Positions 1 through 5,463 of a stretch of 9,462 nt of DNA are shown one piece after another. Made by a program: the position numbers and the translations under genes. Origin of the DNA: Bacillota bacterium (lineage in GTDB: Bacteria; Bacillota; Clostridia; Christensenellales; CAG-138); the NCBI GenBank assembly GCA_023393045.1, contig JAEWMV010000070.1, positions 1 to 9,462 on the forward strand, in the 5' to 3' direction. How positions within the stretch are numbered: the first letter of the stretch is position 1; every line of letters starts with the position of its first letter. The notes under the pieces were generated by a model, which saw only the letters and a list, made by a program, of their open reading frames with translations, was not told the origin of the DNA and made no database searches.

Positions 1-1
1 G

Positions 2-664
2 CGCGAGTTTGAGCGCATCAAAGCCAATTTCCCCGGCGGCACCATAGATGGCGTGACGGCGTTTCATCTTTATGACACCTATGGCTTCCCCATCGAGTTC
101 ACCGAGGAAATGGCCGCGGAAAACGGCCTGACGGTGGACAAAAAGGGCTTTGAAGAAGCCTTTGCCGAGCACCAGAAAAAATCCCAGGCGGGCGCGGAAG
201 CGCGCTTCAAGGGCGGCCTTGCCGACACGGGCGAGGCCACGGCAAGGCTCCACACCGCAACGCACCTTCTGCAGGCAGCGCTGAGAAAGGTTCTGGGCGA
301 TACCGTCGCGCAAAAGGGCAGCAACATCACGGCGGAACGCCTGCGCTTCGACTTCAGCTTTGAGCGCAAGGTGACCCCGGAGGAGCTTGCCGAGGTGGAA
401 AAGCTCGTCAACGGGGCCATTGAGGCCGACGCGCCCATCACCTGCGTGGAGATGAGCGTGGACGAAGCCCGCGCCGCGGGCGCTATGGGTCTTTTCGGGG
501 ATAAGTACGGCGAGCGCGTCAAGGTTTACACCATGGGCGGCTTCTCCAAGGAAATCTGCGGCGGGCCGCACGCTTCCCATACGGGCGAGCTTGGCAAATT
601 TAAAATAATGAAGGAAGAGGCCTCCAGCGCGGGCGTGCGCAGGATAAAGGCCGTATTGGAGTGA
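2..664 (+). CDS. alaS: alanine--tRNA ligase, short form (5' end outside the window)
   Basis: Charges tRNA-Ala with alanine and clears mischarged Ser/Gly in the cytoplasm. The reading frame is open from base 2, so the true start lies upstream; the GTG at 53 is internal. Visible are the end of the class II core (LYDTYGFP, about nt 68-91) and the editing domain. The editing zinc ligands are intact: HxxxH (HTATH, nt 251-265) and CxxxH (CGGPH, nt 557-571), followed by HTGELG and AGVRRIKA. Compared with E. coli AlaRS, roughly 100 residues between the core and HTATH (the barrel subdomain) are absent; only a short linker with FKGGLA is present. The protein also ends right after the editing domain, without the C-Ala domain. 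From memory this layout, including CGGPH, matches short AlaRS proteins of Patescibacteria and some Clostridia. It is therefore probably a natural short form rather than a broken gene. Confidence 0.96.
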   Translation, partial: REFERIKANFPGGTIDGVTAFHLYDTYGFPIEFTEEMAAENGLTVDKKGFEEAFAEHQKKSQAGAEARFKGGLADTGEATARLHTATHLLQAALRKVLGDTVAQKGSNITAERLRFDFSFERKVTPEELAEVEKLVNGAIEADAPITCVEMSVDEARAAGAMGLFGDKYGERVKVYTMGGFSKEICGGPHASHTGELGKFKIMKEEASSAGVRRIKAVLE

Positions 665-673
665 ACGGGCAGC

Positions 674-1420
674 ATGGCGCAGTGGTTCAGATACGATTGG
701 CCCATCGAGGGCGTCGAGGCGCACTTCGAGGTCGATATGCAGCTTGCGGACATTCTCAGCGAGGAATGGCCGATTTTGCTGTACCTGAGCTGCGAGAGCA
801 AAAGGCAGGGCGCAACCTCCCTCAACGCCCTGGAATCCACGCGCGCCGAGGGTCTTAAAAAAAGCTTTATCCGGCAGGGCGTCTGCCTCTACGCCGGGGT
901 CATCGAGGTCGGCGCGCAAAAGCAGTTCTATTTCTACGCGCAGGAGAAGCGCGATAAGAAGAAGCTCGACGAGCTTGCCGAGCGCGAGCGCGCGCTTATC
1001 TGCCGCGCGGGCGGCGCGGAGGAGCCGCAGTGGGTCACCTACCGCTCGCTGCTCTACCCGGACGCCGCCAAGCTGCAGACGGAGCGCAACCGCGACCAGA
1101 TCGCCCTTCTCAGGAAAAACGGGGACAGCATCAAGGGCCTTCGGCGCGTGACGTTCAACTATTTTTTCGCCACGGAGACCATCATGCAGCTCTTTGCCGA
1201 GCAGGCGCGGCTTTCGGGCTTTGCAATCGCGGGCCCCGTCTATTCTCCCGAGTATGAACTTGCCTACGGCGTTTCCATCGTGCGCCTCTCCACGCTCGAA
1301 AAGCAGGAGATCGACGCGCTCACCACGCGCGGCATACGCATCGCCGAAAAATACGGCGGCGAATTAAGGTATTGGGATTCCCCCGTCGTGCGCCGTGGCG
1401 GGCCGATTATGGATAATTGA
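674..1420 (+). CDS. DUF695-like / RraB-like two-domain protein
   Basis: A 248-residue cytoplasmic protein without signal peptide or membrane segment. Residues about 5-120 resemble DUF695: it opens with W-F-R-Y-D-W and has an alternating strand/helix pattern including QFYFYAQ at 84-90. Residues about 138-235 resemble RraB (regulator of RNase E activity B): RNRDQIALLRKNGD, then RRVTFNYFF, a Gly-Phe turn (SGFAI, 181-185) and a C-terminal KYGGELRYWD. DUF695-RraB fusions are known as a family, but RNase inhibition has been shown only for enterobacterial RraB, so the role here is open. The ATG at 674 is nine bases after the alaS stop and has GGAG at 658-661, which lies across the alaS end. This suggests co-transcription and coupling with alaS. 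A GTG-started frame at 661 overlapping this gene is a shadow. Family assignment is by pattern recall, not by search. Confidence 0.7.
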   Translation: MAQWFRYDWPIEGVEAHFEVDMQLADILSEEWPILLYLSCESKRQGATSLNALESTRAEGLKKSFIRQGVCLYAGVIEVGAQKQFYFYAQEKRDKKKLDELAERERALICRAGGAEEPQWVTYRSLLYPDAAKLQTERNRDQIALLRKNGDSIKGLRRVTFNYFFATETIMQLFAEQARLSGFAIAGPVYSPEYELAYGVSIVRLSTLEKQEIDALTTRGIRIAEKYGGELRYWDSPVVRRGGPIMDN

Positions 1421-1422
1421 CA

Positions 1423-1465
1423 ATCAAATTTTCCCGCTGCGGCGGGAACTTTTCGGTGATTTGAT
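1423..1465 (+). terminator. nested hairpin, probable terminator of the alaS operon
   Basis: A 7-bp stem TTCCCGC/GCGGGAA (1431-1437 with 1442-1448, loop TGCG) is followed by CTTTTC at 1449-1454, a short and imperfect U-tract. It is enclosed by a second perfect 7-bp arm, ATCAAAT (1423-1429) with ATTTGAT (1459-1465). The element starts three bases after the stop codon of the preceding gene, which suits a terminator or a 3'-end stabilising structure. The weak U-tract limits confidence. Confidence 0.55.
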
Positions 1466-1548
1466 TTGCAGAGGCGATATTGTTCGCCTGCCGGTCCACG
1501 TCGCAGATTGTTTGGATAAGTAGTGTTGTGTCGAAATTATGAATTCTG

Positions 1549-1599
1549 TTAAAAAAGCTTAATAAATATATTGACAAGGATATATATGGGTGTTATCAT
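1549..1599 (+). promoter_or_regulatory. strong sigma-A promoter with extended -10 and A/T-rich upstream element
   Basis: The -35 box TTGACA (1571-1576) is a perfect consensus. After a 17-base spacer comes TATCAT (1594-1599), preceded by TG at 1591-1592 in the TGn position of an extended -10. Upstream, about 1549-1570 is nearly pure A/T with an A-run, like an UP element. Bases 1501-1560 and 1561-1620 each hold 19 G/C in 60 by hand count, far below the flanking genes. The start of transcription should fall near 1605-1607. It drives the surface-protein gene at 1698. Confidence 0.85.
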
Positions 1600-1603
1600 G
1601 ATG

Positions 1604-1670
1604 TCGTGCAAAACGGGTAAATGCCCAATTACGGCAGCAATGCCGGCCGGGTTAAGCCCGGCGAACACGA
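1604..1670 (+). promoter_or_regulatory. structured 5' leader (branched RNA fold, no family recognised)
   Basis: The predicted transcript starts at or beside an outer stem TCGTG (1604-1608) / CACGA (1666-1670). Inside are a weak stem GGG (1615-1617) / CCC (1624-1626), a stem CGGCA (1632-1636) / TGCCG (1641-1645) closed by the GNRA tetraloop GCAA, and directly next to it GCCGGG (1646-1651) / CCCGGC (1657-1662) with loop TTAAG. The last two stems abut without a spacer and could stack. The fold ends 10 bases before the ribosome binding site. I checked it by eye against c-di-GMP-I, NiCo, fluoride and cobalamin riboswitch consensus and saw no match. It may simply be a 5' stabiliser of an abundant mRNA, as known for some surface-layer transcripts. 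Confidence 0.5.
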
Positions 1671-1680
1671 GTATAATTCG

Positions 1681-1687
1681 AAAGGAG
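1681..1687 (+). promoter_or_regulatory. strong ribosome binding site for the surface-protein gene
   Basis: AAAGGAG, a full match to the anti-Shine-Dalgarno core, lies 10 bases before the ATG at 1698. It fixes the start of the gene and fits high expression together with the promoter at 1571-1599. Confidence 0.85.
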
Positions 1688-1697
1688 TTTTTTCAGA

Positions 1698-2792
1698 ATG
1701 AAGAAACTGTTTGCCCTCGTTCTGGTAGTCGCCATGGCTCTCGCCATCGCGCTGCCCGCTCTCGCTGCCACTGGCTGGGACAAGCCCGAGGTTGATCCCG
1801 AAGAGCATGATGATTTCGCAATGACCGCCCAGAAGTATGAGTGGTACAGCTCCTCTTCCAGCGGATATGGTGCGGATGGCAATTACTTTGCTGACTGGGA
1901 TGACAAGAAGGGTGTTGTGAAGGATACCCTTGGCCGTGCTTATTTCACTGTCACGCTGCCCACGGCTGCCGATGCTGCTGCGCTCTATCCGGGCGTTGAC
2001 TTCAGCAACCTTTCCGTCAGCATCAAGATCACCAACGTGAAGGCTGTTCAGGAAATTGATTTGACGGCTGGCACAGTGGACTATGCTCCGACCCTGAGCA
2101 CCAGCATCACGGGCTTTGATGCCGCGAAGAAGCTGTTTTCCGGCACTAAGACTCCGCCGGCGCTGACCACCGCTGCTCAGACCGTGAAGTACATGTACGT
2201 CTTCCGCGCCGCTGACGCCGCCAACGTTGTTGCGACCATCAGCATCACTGCGGGTGACGATACCCTTCCCGCCACCTTCCTGAAGGGGACTACTACGATT
2301 ACCGCCGCGACTCCGAGTGCGAATGAGTACACGTTCACCGTGACCGCGACCGACCTCATGACGTTCACGACCAACGCCAGCACCGATAAGATCGAGCATG
2401 TCTATCTTACGAGCGGCGCCGACAAATATGAAGTTCTCGTAGGCATCGGCGGCGCCATCAGCTTCAAGCTGCAGGGTTCGTCTGATCCTGCCCTTCAGTC
2501 GGGTACTGTCTATGACGGCCTTAAGGCCAGGTATGACTTCTTCATGGGCGCCCTCGGCTTTGCCTGGGACGGCACCGCGAAGTTCATGACTGAGGATCTC
2601 ATCATTGACAACCTCATCAAGCATGCTTCCGGCTCCGCGTCCGTGACCTTCCCCGGCGGCTATCAGTCCATCACTGATCCGTCCGTGAACCCCCCGCAGA
2701 CCGGTGACGCCACCACCGTGGTCGGCTTCGTGATGATCGCCCTCGCGCTCGTCGCCGCCGCCGCCGTGACCGTCAAGAAGGTCCGCGCGTAA
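1698..2792 (+). CDS. secreted cell-wall-anchored protein with sortase signal, function unknown
   Basis: A 364-residue exported protein. Residues 1-23 form a signal peptide (MKK, a long Leu/Ala/Val core, cleavage expected after ALPALA). The C-terminus has the three sortase parts: PPQTG at 332-336 followed by Asp, a hydrophobic stretch about 341-359, and the basic tail KKVRA. PPxTG/NPxTG signals are known in clostridia; in C. difficile SrtB uses (S/P)PxTG. No sortase gene is in the window. The mature part has no cysteine, is acidic near its N-terminus (DPEEHDD; then an SSSSS stretch), and is rich in Thr, Ala and Val in a beta-strand-like pattern; I recognise no enzyme motif. It is a single-gene unit with its own strong promoter, leader and terminator, so it may be an abundant surface or adhesin-like protein. 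Codons use more T-ending triplets (GCT, GTT, ACT) than the neighbours. Confidence 0.8.
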   Translation: MKKLFALVLVVAMALAIALPALAATGWDKPEVDPEEHDDFAMTAQKYEWYSSSSSGYGADGNYFADWDDKKGVVKDTLGRAYFTVTLPTAADAAALYPGVDFSNLSVSIKITNVKAVQEIDLTAGTVDYAPTLSTSITGFDAAKKLFSGTKTPPALTTAAQTVKYMYVFRAADAANVVATISITAGDDTLPATFLKGTTTITAATPSANEYTFTVTATDLMTFTTNASTDKIEHVYLTSGADKYEVLVGIGGAISFKLQGSSDPALQSGTVYDGLKARYDFFMGALGFAWDGTAKFMTEDLIIDNLIKHASGSASVTFPGGYQSITDPSVNPPQTGDATTVVGFVMIALALVAAAAVTVKKVRA

Positions 2793-2793
2793 T

Positions 2794-2808
2794 CCAAACT
2801 TAGTTTGG
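2794..2808 (+). repeat. small hairpin just after the surface-protein gene
   Basis: CCAAAC (2794-2799) pairs with GTTTGG (2803-2808) around a TTA loop. It starts one base after the stop codon and lies ahead of the main terminator at 2825-2856. No U-tract follows, so it is more likely a 3'-end stabiliser than a terminator. Confidence 0.4.
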
Positions 2809-2824
2809 GTAACCCGATAAGCAC

Positions 2825-2860
2825 AAAAGGCCTCCGCCGTACGGCGGAGGCCTTTTATTG
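2825..2860. terminator. bidirectional rho-independent terminator
   Basis: Bases 2825-2840 and 2841-2856 are exact reverse complements, giving a 32-base perfect palindrome with a G+C-rich core (GGCCTCCGCC). It is flanked by AAAA on the left and TTTT followed by ATT on the right. Each strand therefore gives a GC-rich stem followed by a U-run. It lies between the convergent genes ending at 2792 (plus) and 2886 (minus) and can serve both. Confidence 0.93.
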
Positions 2861-2885
2861 TCTCGTTCATGGTCAAGTATCTTTT

Positions 2886-3818
2886 TCATTGCCAATTGAC
2901 CCGCAAGTCCTGTCCCTTCAATTCTATTACGCTATAGCTTTTTTGTGAGAACAGGCGGGAAAAGATGCGCTCGCCGTAATTATCGAGTATCTCCGCGCGG
3001 TCGAGGTTGGTGGCCACCACCGTGGCGCGCCCCGCGTTGCCGCGCTCATTGATGGCGGCAAAGAGCGCCTCGAAGGTGACAGAGGGGATCATAGGCTCCG
3101 TGCCGAGGTCGTCGATTAGGAGGAGGTCGGGGGTGGAAAGATCGACCGCGCTCGTGCGCTCGCGCATGGCGCGCAGCATCAAATCCACGATGTTATAGGC
3201 CGTGTATTTTTGCACGCTGCGGCCGCGCTCCAGCGCGCGGCGGCCGATGCAATCGAGCAGATAGGTTTTACCGACGCCCGTTTCGCCCATGAGCATAAGG
3301 CCGCAAGCGTTGTTGAGCGCGAGCTCGCCCGCGTAAAGCTCGCAAAGCTCCTTCGCGCGCACGCTGCGGCGTTTCTGTTCCGCGTTTTTATAAATAGAGG
3401 CGCTGAACGATTCAAAGCGCGCGTCCTTGGCAAGGCCGGAGGAAGCGTAGCGCTGCGCGAGCAGTTTTTCGCGCGCGCAGGGGCAAAGCGTGCCGTCGGG
3501 CAGGCAGCCCGTGTCCTCGCAGCGCGGGCAGGCGTAAGGGATGTTGAGATAATCGGGAGGCAGGCCGTTGTCGGCAAGAAGCCGCGCCCGCTCGCGAGCA
3601 AGCGAGGCGAGCGCATCGTCCACCGATTGACGGTAAGCTCGCTTATCTTCAGCCGCGCGCAAACCAAGCGCGAGGTTGAAGGCAATTTCTCGCATTTCAT
3701 TCTCAATTTCAACAAGGCGCGGAAGCGCCCGGCAAACTTCATCCCGCCGCGCTTCGTAAAGCGCCTGCGCCTTCTCCCGCGCGCGGGCGTAATGCGCCGT
3801 AAGCTCTCGTGGCAGCAT
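2886..3818 (-). CDS. DnaC/DnaI-like helicase loader, AAA+ ATP-binding protein
   Basis: A 310-residue cytoplasmic ATPase of the DnaC/IstB-like group, expected to load the replicative helicase. Residues 1-90 are helical and charged. A zinc-knuckle-like segment has Cys97, Cys100, Cys105, Cys112 and Cys114 (CPRCEDTG ... CPC). Then follow Walker A GETGVGKT (178-185), Walker B LLLIDDLG (232-239), a sensor-1 VVATN (267-271) and an arginine-finger region GERIFSRL (282-289). The length and zinc knuckle match the chromosomal DnaC-like proteins of clostridia rather than the shorter IstB of insertion sequences. The start ATG at 3818 has GGAGG five to seven bases upstream. It has its own promoter, so it is not simply part of the phage transcript that runs toward it. 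A prophage-encoded loader remains possible because phage late genes lie directly upstream. Confidence 0.92.
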   Translation of the reverse strand: MLPRELTAHYARAREKAQALYEARRDEVCRALPRLVEIENEMREIAFNLALGLRAAEDKRAYRQSVDDALASLARERARLLADNGLPPDYLNIPYACPRCEDTGCLPDGTLCPCAREKLLAQRYASSGLAKDARFESFSASIYKNAEQKRRSVRAKELCELYAGELALNNACGLMLMGETGVGKTYLLDCIGRRALERGRSVQKYTAYNIVDLMLRAMRERTSAVDLSTPDLLLIDDLGTEPMIPSVTFEALFAAINERGNAGRATVVATNLDRAEILDNYGERIFSRLFSQKSYSVIELKGQDLRVNWQ

Positions 3819-3847
3819 GTTCCCTCCGCATATATGTTATCATAGCA

Positions 3848-3876
3848 ATTATAATAGAAATCCGGGCGCAGGACAA
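3848..3876 (-). promoter_or_regulatory. sigma-A-type promoter of the dnaC-like gene
   Basis: Read on the minus strand, TTGTCC (plus 3871-3876) and a perfect TATAAT (plus 3848-3853) are separated by exactly 17 bases. Transcription should begin near 3841-3842, giving a leader of about 25 bases with a GGAGGG ribosome binding site before the ATG at 3818. Confidence 0.75.
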
Positions 3877-3903
3877 TGAAAATGAAAGAGGCAGGGCGCA
3901 TAA

Positions 3904-3932
3904 TCAAAAGAGCGGCTATGCCGCTCTTTTGA
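3904..3932 (-). terminator. terminator of the phage late operon
   Basis: TCAAAAGAGCGGC (3904-3916) pairs perfectly with GCCGCTCTTTTGA (3920-3932) around a 3-base loop, a 13-bp stem with GC-rich top and A/T-rich base. On the minus strand the stem ends in TTTTGATTAT, supplying the U-tract. It is the second hairpin after the holin stop codon and lies just before the dnaC promoter, insulating the two units. The plus strand carries a similar T-run, so it may act in both directions. Confidence 0.85.
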
Positions 3933-3934
3933 AG

Positions 3935-3954
3935 ATACGCATGGCATTGCGTAT
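3935..3954 (-). repeat. small hairpin between holin gene and terminator
   Basis: ATACGCA (3935-3941) pairs with TGCGTAT (3948-3954) around a 6-base loop, 11 bases after the holin stop on the minus strand. It has no U-tract of its own and is directly followed by the terminator hairpin at 3904-3932. It may protect the 3' end of the late mRNA. Confidence 0.45.
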
Positions 3955-3965
3955 TTGGGAACGCA

Positions 3966-4415
3966 TCAGGTGTCTTTTTTGTCGTTTTCGCCCTTATCTT
4001 CGCTTTTATTTGCGGAGGAGGCGCCGCCGAGTTTTGCAAGCGCGTTTTTGAGCGCGTCCGGCAGCGGCAGTCCCATCTGCGCGGCGTTTTCCACAATGCT
4101 TAAGCCTTCGTTGGCGATATAGAACACCATCACGGCGGAGCGTATCGCCCCGTTTGCTTCGGGGACAATTCTGTCCACCATAGTGCCCAGCGCCACAAGG
4201 GCGAAAATAAAGAGCTTTTTGAGCAATCCGCGAAGACCCACGGAGCTGTCGAGCTGTTTGAGGATGGCTGCTTTGGTAACGCCGGTGACGTAGTCGATCA
4301 CCACGAAGGCGACGAGCGTTATGCACAGCGAGTCCCAGGGTCCCCACAGGTATGAGGCGATGCCGCCTATGGCCGCAATCGCCGCTTTTATCCATTCGAT
4401 TGATTTGATGGTCAT
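3966..4415 (-). CDS. phage holin (TIGR01593 / Phage_holin_4_1 type)
   Basis: A 149-residue inner-membrane protein that oligomerises to open the membrane so that the endolysin can reach the wall. It has a hydrophobic segment at about 10-24 and clear ones at about 29-47, 66-84 and 92-105. Family hallmarks are all present: IDYVTGVTKA (40-49), SSVGLRGLLKK (57-67) and FYIANEGLSIVENAAQ (98-113) followed by GLPLPDALKNAL. The C-terminus is a charged, soluble tail (KSEDKGENDKKD), normal for the family. The start at 4415 is one base after the stop of the endolysin gene. Its AGGAGG lies inside the last codons of that gene (the Glu-Glu pair), so translation of the two is coupled. The same family is also found with toxin-secretion loci, but here it sits in a phage late operon. 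Confidence 0.95.
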   Translation of the reverse strand: MTIKSIEWIKAAIAAIGGIASYLWGPWDSLCITLVAFVVIDYVTGVTKAAILKQLDSSVGLRGLLKKLFIFALVALGTMVDRIVPEANGAIRSAVMVFYIANEGLSIVENAAQMGLPLPDALKNALAKLGGASSANKSEDKGENDKKDT

Positions 4416-4416
4416 G

Positions 4417-5184
4417 TTAAATGCCCTCCTCTATACCTTCAATATATTGTGCATACATATAACCTGTGACAAGCCCTTTGCCGCAGCGCAGGGCGACCGC
4501 GCGCCAGTCTGGATTGCTGCAGGGCGTGGCGAGGAGCAAGTCCCCCATGTGCGCAACGCAGAGTATTCCATGCCCCGTGCCGGGACTTTTGCGCACGTTG
4601 ACGCTCCCTCCCGCGCATCTGGCGAAATAGGCCTGCGTGGGCGGAGAGCCGGAGGCAAAGCAGGGCAGCACGCCGAAGCGGTTCCAATAGTTCGCGCCCG
4701 AAGCGTCAAGCCTGCGCACGACTACGCCCGCGTCCCTGCCCTGCGCTTCAACCGCCATGTTTTCTCCGAGGTATACGCCCACATGATGCGCCTTCTTGCC
4801 GTTGTGGCGGAAGACCAGGTTGCCCGGCGAAAGCGCGGCACGCTCTATCGTGGGGCAAGCTGCATAAAGCCCGTCTGCGGTTTTGTCGCCGGAAAAAAGC
4901 CCCGCGATGTCCGCGAGATAGCGCATCAAAAGGCCGCTGCAATCAAAAAGGGGGACGCTTGCGTCCCCCGAATCGAGCTTCTTATTGATGTATGCTTTTG
5001 CGCGTTGTGCGTTTGTTTCGCTCGTCTCCCGTGCGTCCACCCATTTTTCCCACGAAGGGGAAACACGCTTCCCGTCGAGGTAGAGCGTGCCGTCCGCGCG
5101 CGCCTCCTGCCCCTGCGCGCCCCAGACATAGGCCGCGCCCTGCTGCGCGCGCAGCCATGCGAGGAAACCGGATACTTCTGTCAT
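4417..5184 (-). CDS. phage endolysin: NlpC/P60 peptidase with C-terminal SH3b domain
   Basis: A 255-residue peptidoglycan hydrolase that cuts stem peptides at the end of the lytic cycle. Residues 1-175 are the NlpC/P60 domain: AAYVWGAQG (17-25), catalytic Cys82 in FDCSG, and catalytic His134 in HHVGVYLGENMAVEAQG. At the third polar site, where many relatives have His, the sequence has Glu146 (VEAQG), a pattern I recall from other phage enzymes. An insertion of about 50 residues (29-78) separates the YVWG segment from the Cys motif. Residues about 190-250 form a bacterial SH3 wall-binding domain (VNVRKSPGTG ... GYMYAQYI). There is no signal peptide, so it depends on the holin. ATG at 5184 has GGAGG seven bases upstream. 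It precedes the holin, the reverse of the commonest order. Confidence 0.93.
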   Translation of the reverse strand: MTEVSGFLAWLRAQQGAAYVWGAQGQEARADGTLYLDGKRVSPSWEKWVDARETSETNAQRAKAYINKKLDSGDASVPLFDCSGLLMRYLADIAGLFSGDKTADGLYAACPTIERAALSPGNLVFRHNGKKAHHVGVYLGENMAVEAQGRDAGVVVRRLDASGANYWNRFGVLPCFASGSPPTQAYFARCAGGSVNVRKSPGTGHGILCVAHMGDLLLATPCSNPDWRAVALRCGKGLVTGYMYAQYIEGIEEGI

Positions 5185-5264
5185 GTCAAATCCTCCATTG
5201 TGTTGTTTTCGGCGAAAGCGCGGTGCGCCCGGCTATTCTGAATTTAATGGCCTGTCCATATACT

Positions 5265-5450
5265 TCAACCGTCTGCGCCCGGAGCGATAAATGACGCCCC
5301 GCCGTCCTCGGTCATCCAGCCGATGCCGCATTCTTTTTCATCCACGCTTACGAGCGTTGCGCCCAGCGCGGCCTCAAGCTCCGCATATACAAAAGGCTCC
5401 GCCATGATGATGTTTGTTACCGTGTTGTTTTTTATTACTGCCACTCTCAT
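5265..5450 (-). CDS. small phage tail-region protein, 61 residues
   Basis: A short acidic soluble protein beginning MRVAVIKNNTVTNIIMAEPF. It is like the small phage proteins found next to tail-fibre genes, which open with a strand-turn-strand (I-x-N-N-x-V-x-N-I-I) and end in a D/G-G-x-x-F/W segment (here TEDGGASFIAPG). Their role is not established. It starts 13 bases after the stop of the adhesin gene, with GAGGGG eight bases before the ATG, so it is part of the same transcript. The 80 bases to the endolysin start (5185-5264) are the longest gap inside the phage block; they hold the endolysin ribosome binding site, and I saw no convincing promoter there. Confidence 0.72.
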   Translation of the reverse strand: MRVAVIKNNTVTNIIMAEPFVYAELEAALGATLVSVDEKECGIGWMTEDGGASFIAPGADG

Positions 5451-5463
5451 ATTTTCACCCCTC

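Noticed and set aside
1468..1491. Hairpin GCAGAGGCG / CGCCTGC downstream of the alaS-operon terminator
   Set aside because: It has a bulged A, a short stem and an 8-base loop, with no U-tract or conserved motif; chance is likely.
1598..1697. Possible leader peptide starting with ATG ATG at 1598/1601
   Set aside because: The first ATG overlaps the -10 box and lies before the predicted transcription start, the second has no ribosome binding site, and the frame runs out of register into the surface-protein gene.
1629..2876. 415-residue open frame antisense to the surface-protein gene
   Set aside because: It runs through both the terminator palindrome and the sense gene and has no ribosome binding site. 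Its translation is low-complexity (Gly/Arg/His-rich), as expected for the reverse strand of a GC-rich gene. The sense frame has signal peptide, anchor and promoter.
3179..4096. Alternative minus-strand frame of 305 residues across the 5' part of dnaC and the holin end
   Set aside because: It crosses a terminator and a promoter, overlaps two well-supported genes in another frame, and its product is arginine/serine-rich without motifs.
4321..5241. 306-residue plus-strand frame opposite the endolysin
   Set aside because: The opposite strand encodes a clear NlpC/P60-SH3 enzyme with catalytic residues, and the plus frame has no recognisable domain or ribosome binding site.
5185..5264. Separate promoter for the lysis genes
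   Set aside because: Reading the minus strand, TTGAAG is seen, but no acceptable -10 lies 16-18 bases downstream, so transcription from the upstream late genes is simpler.
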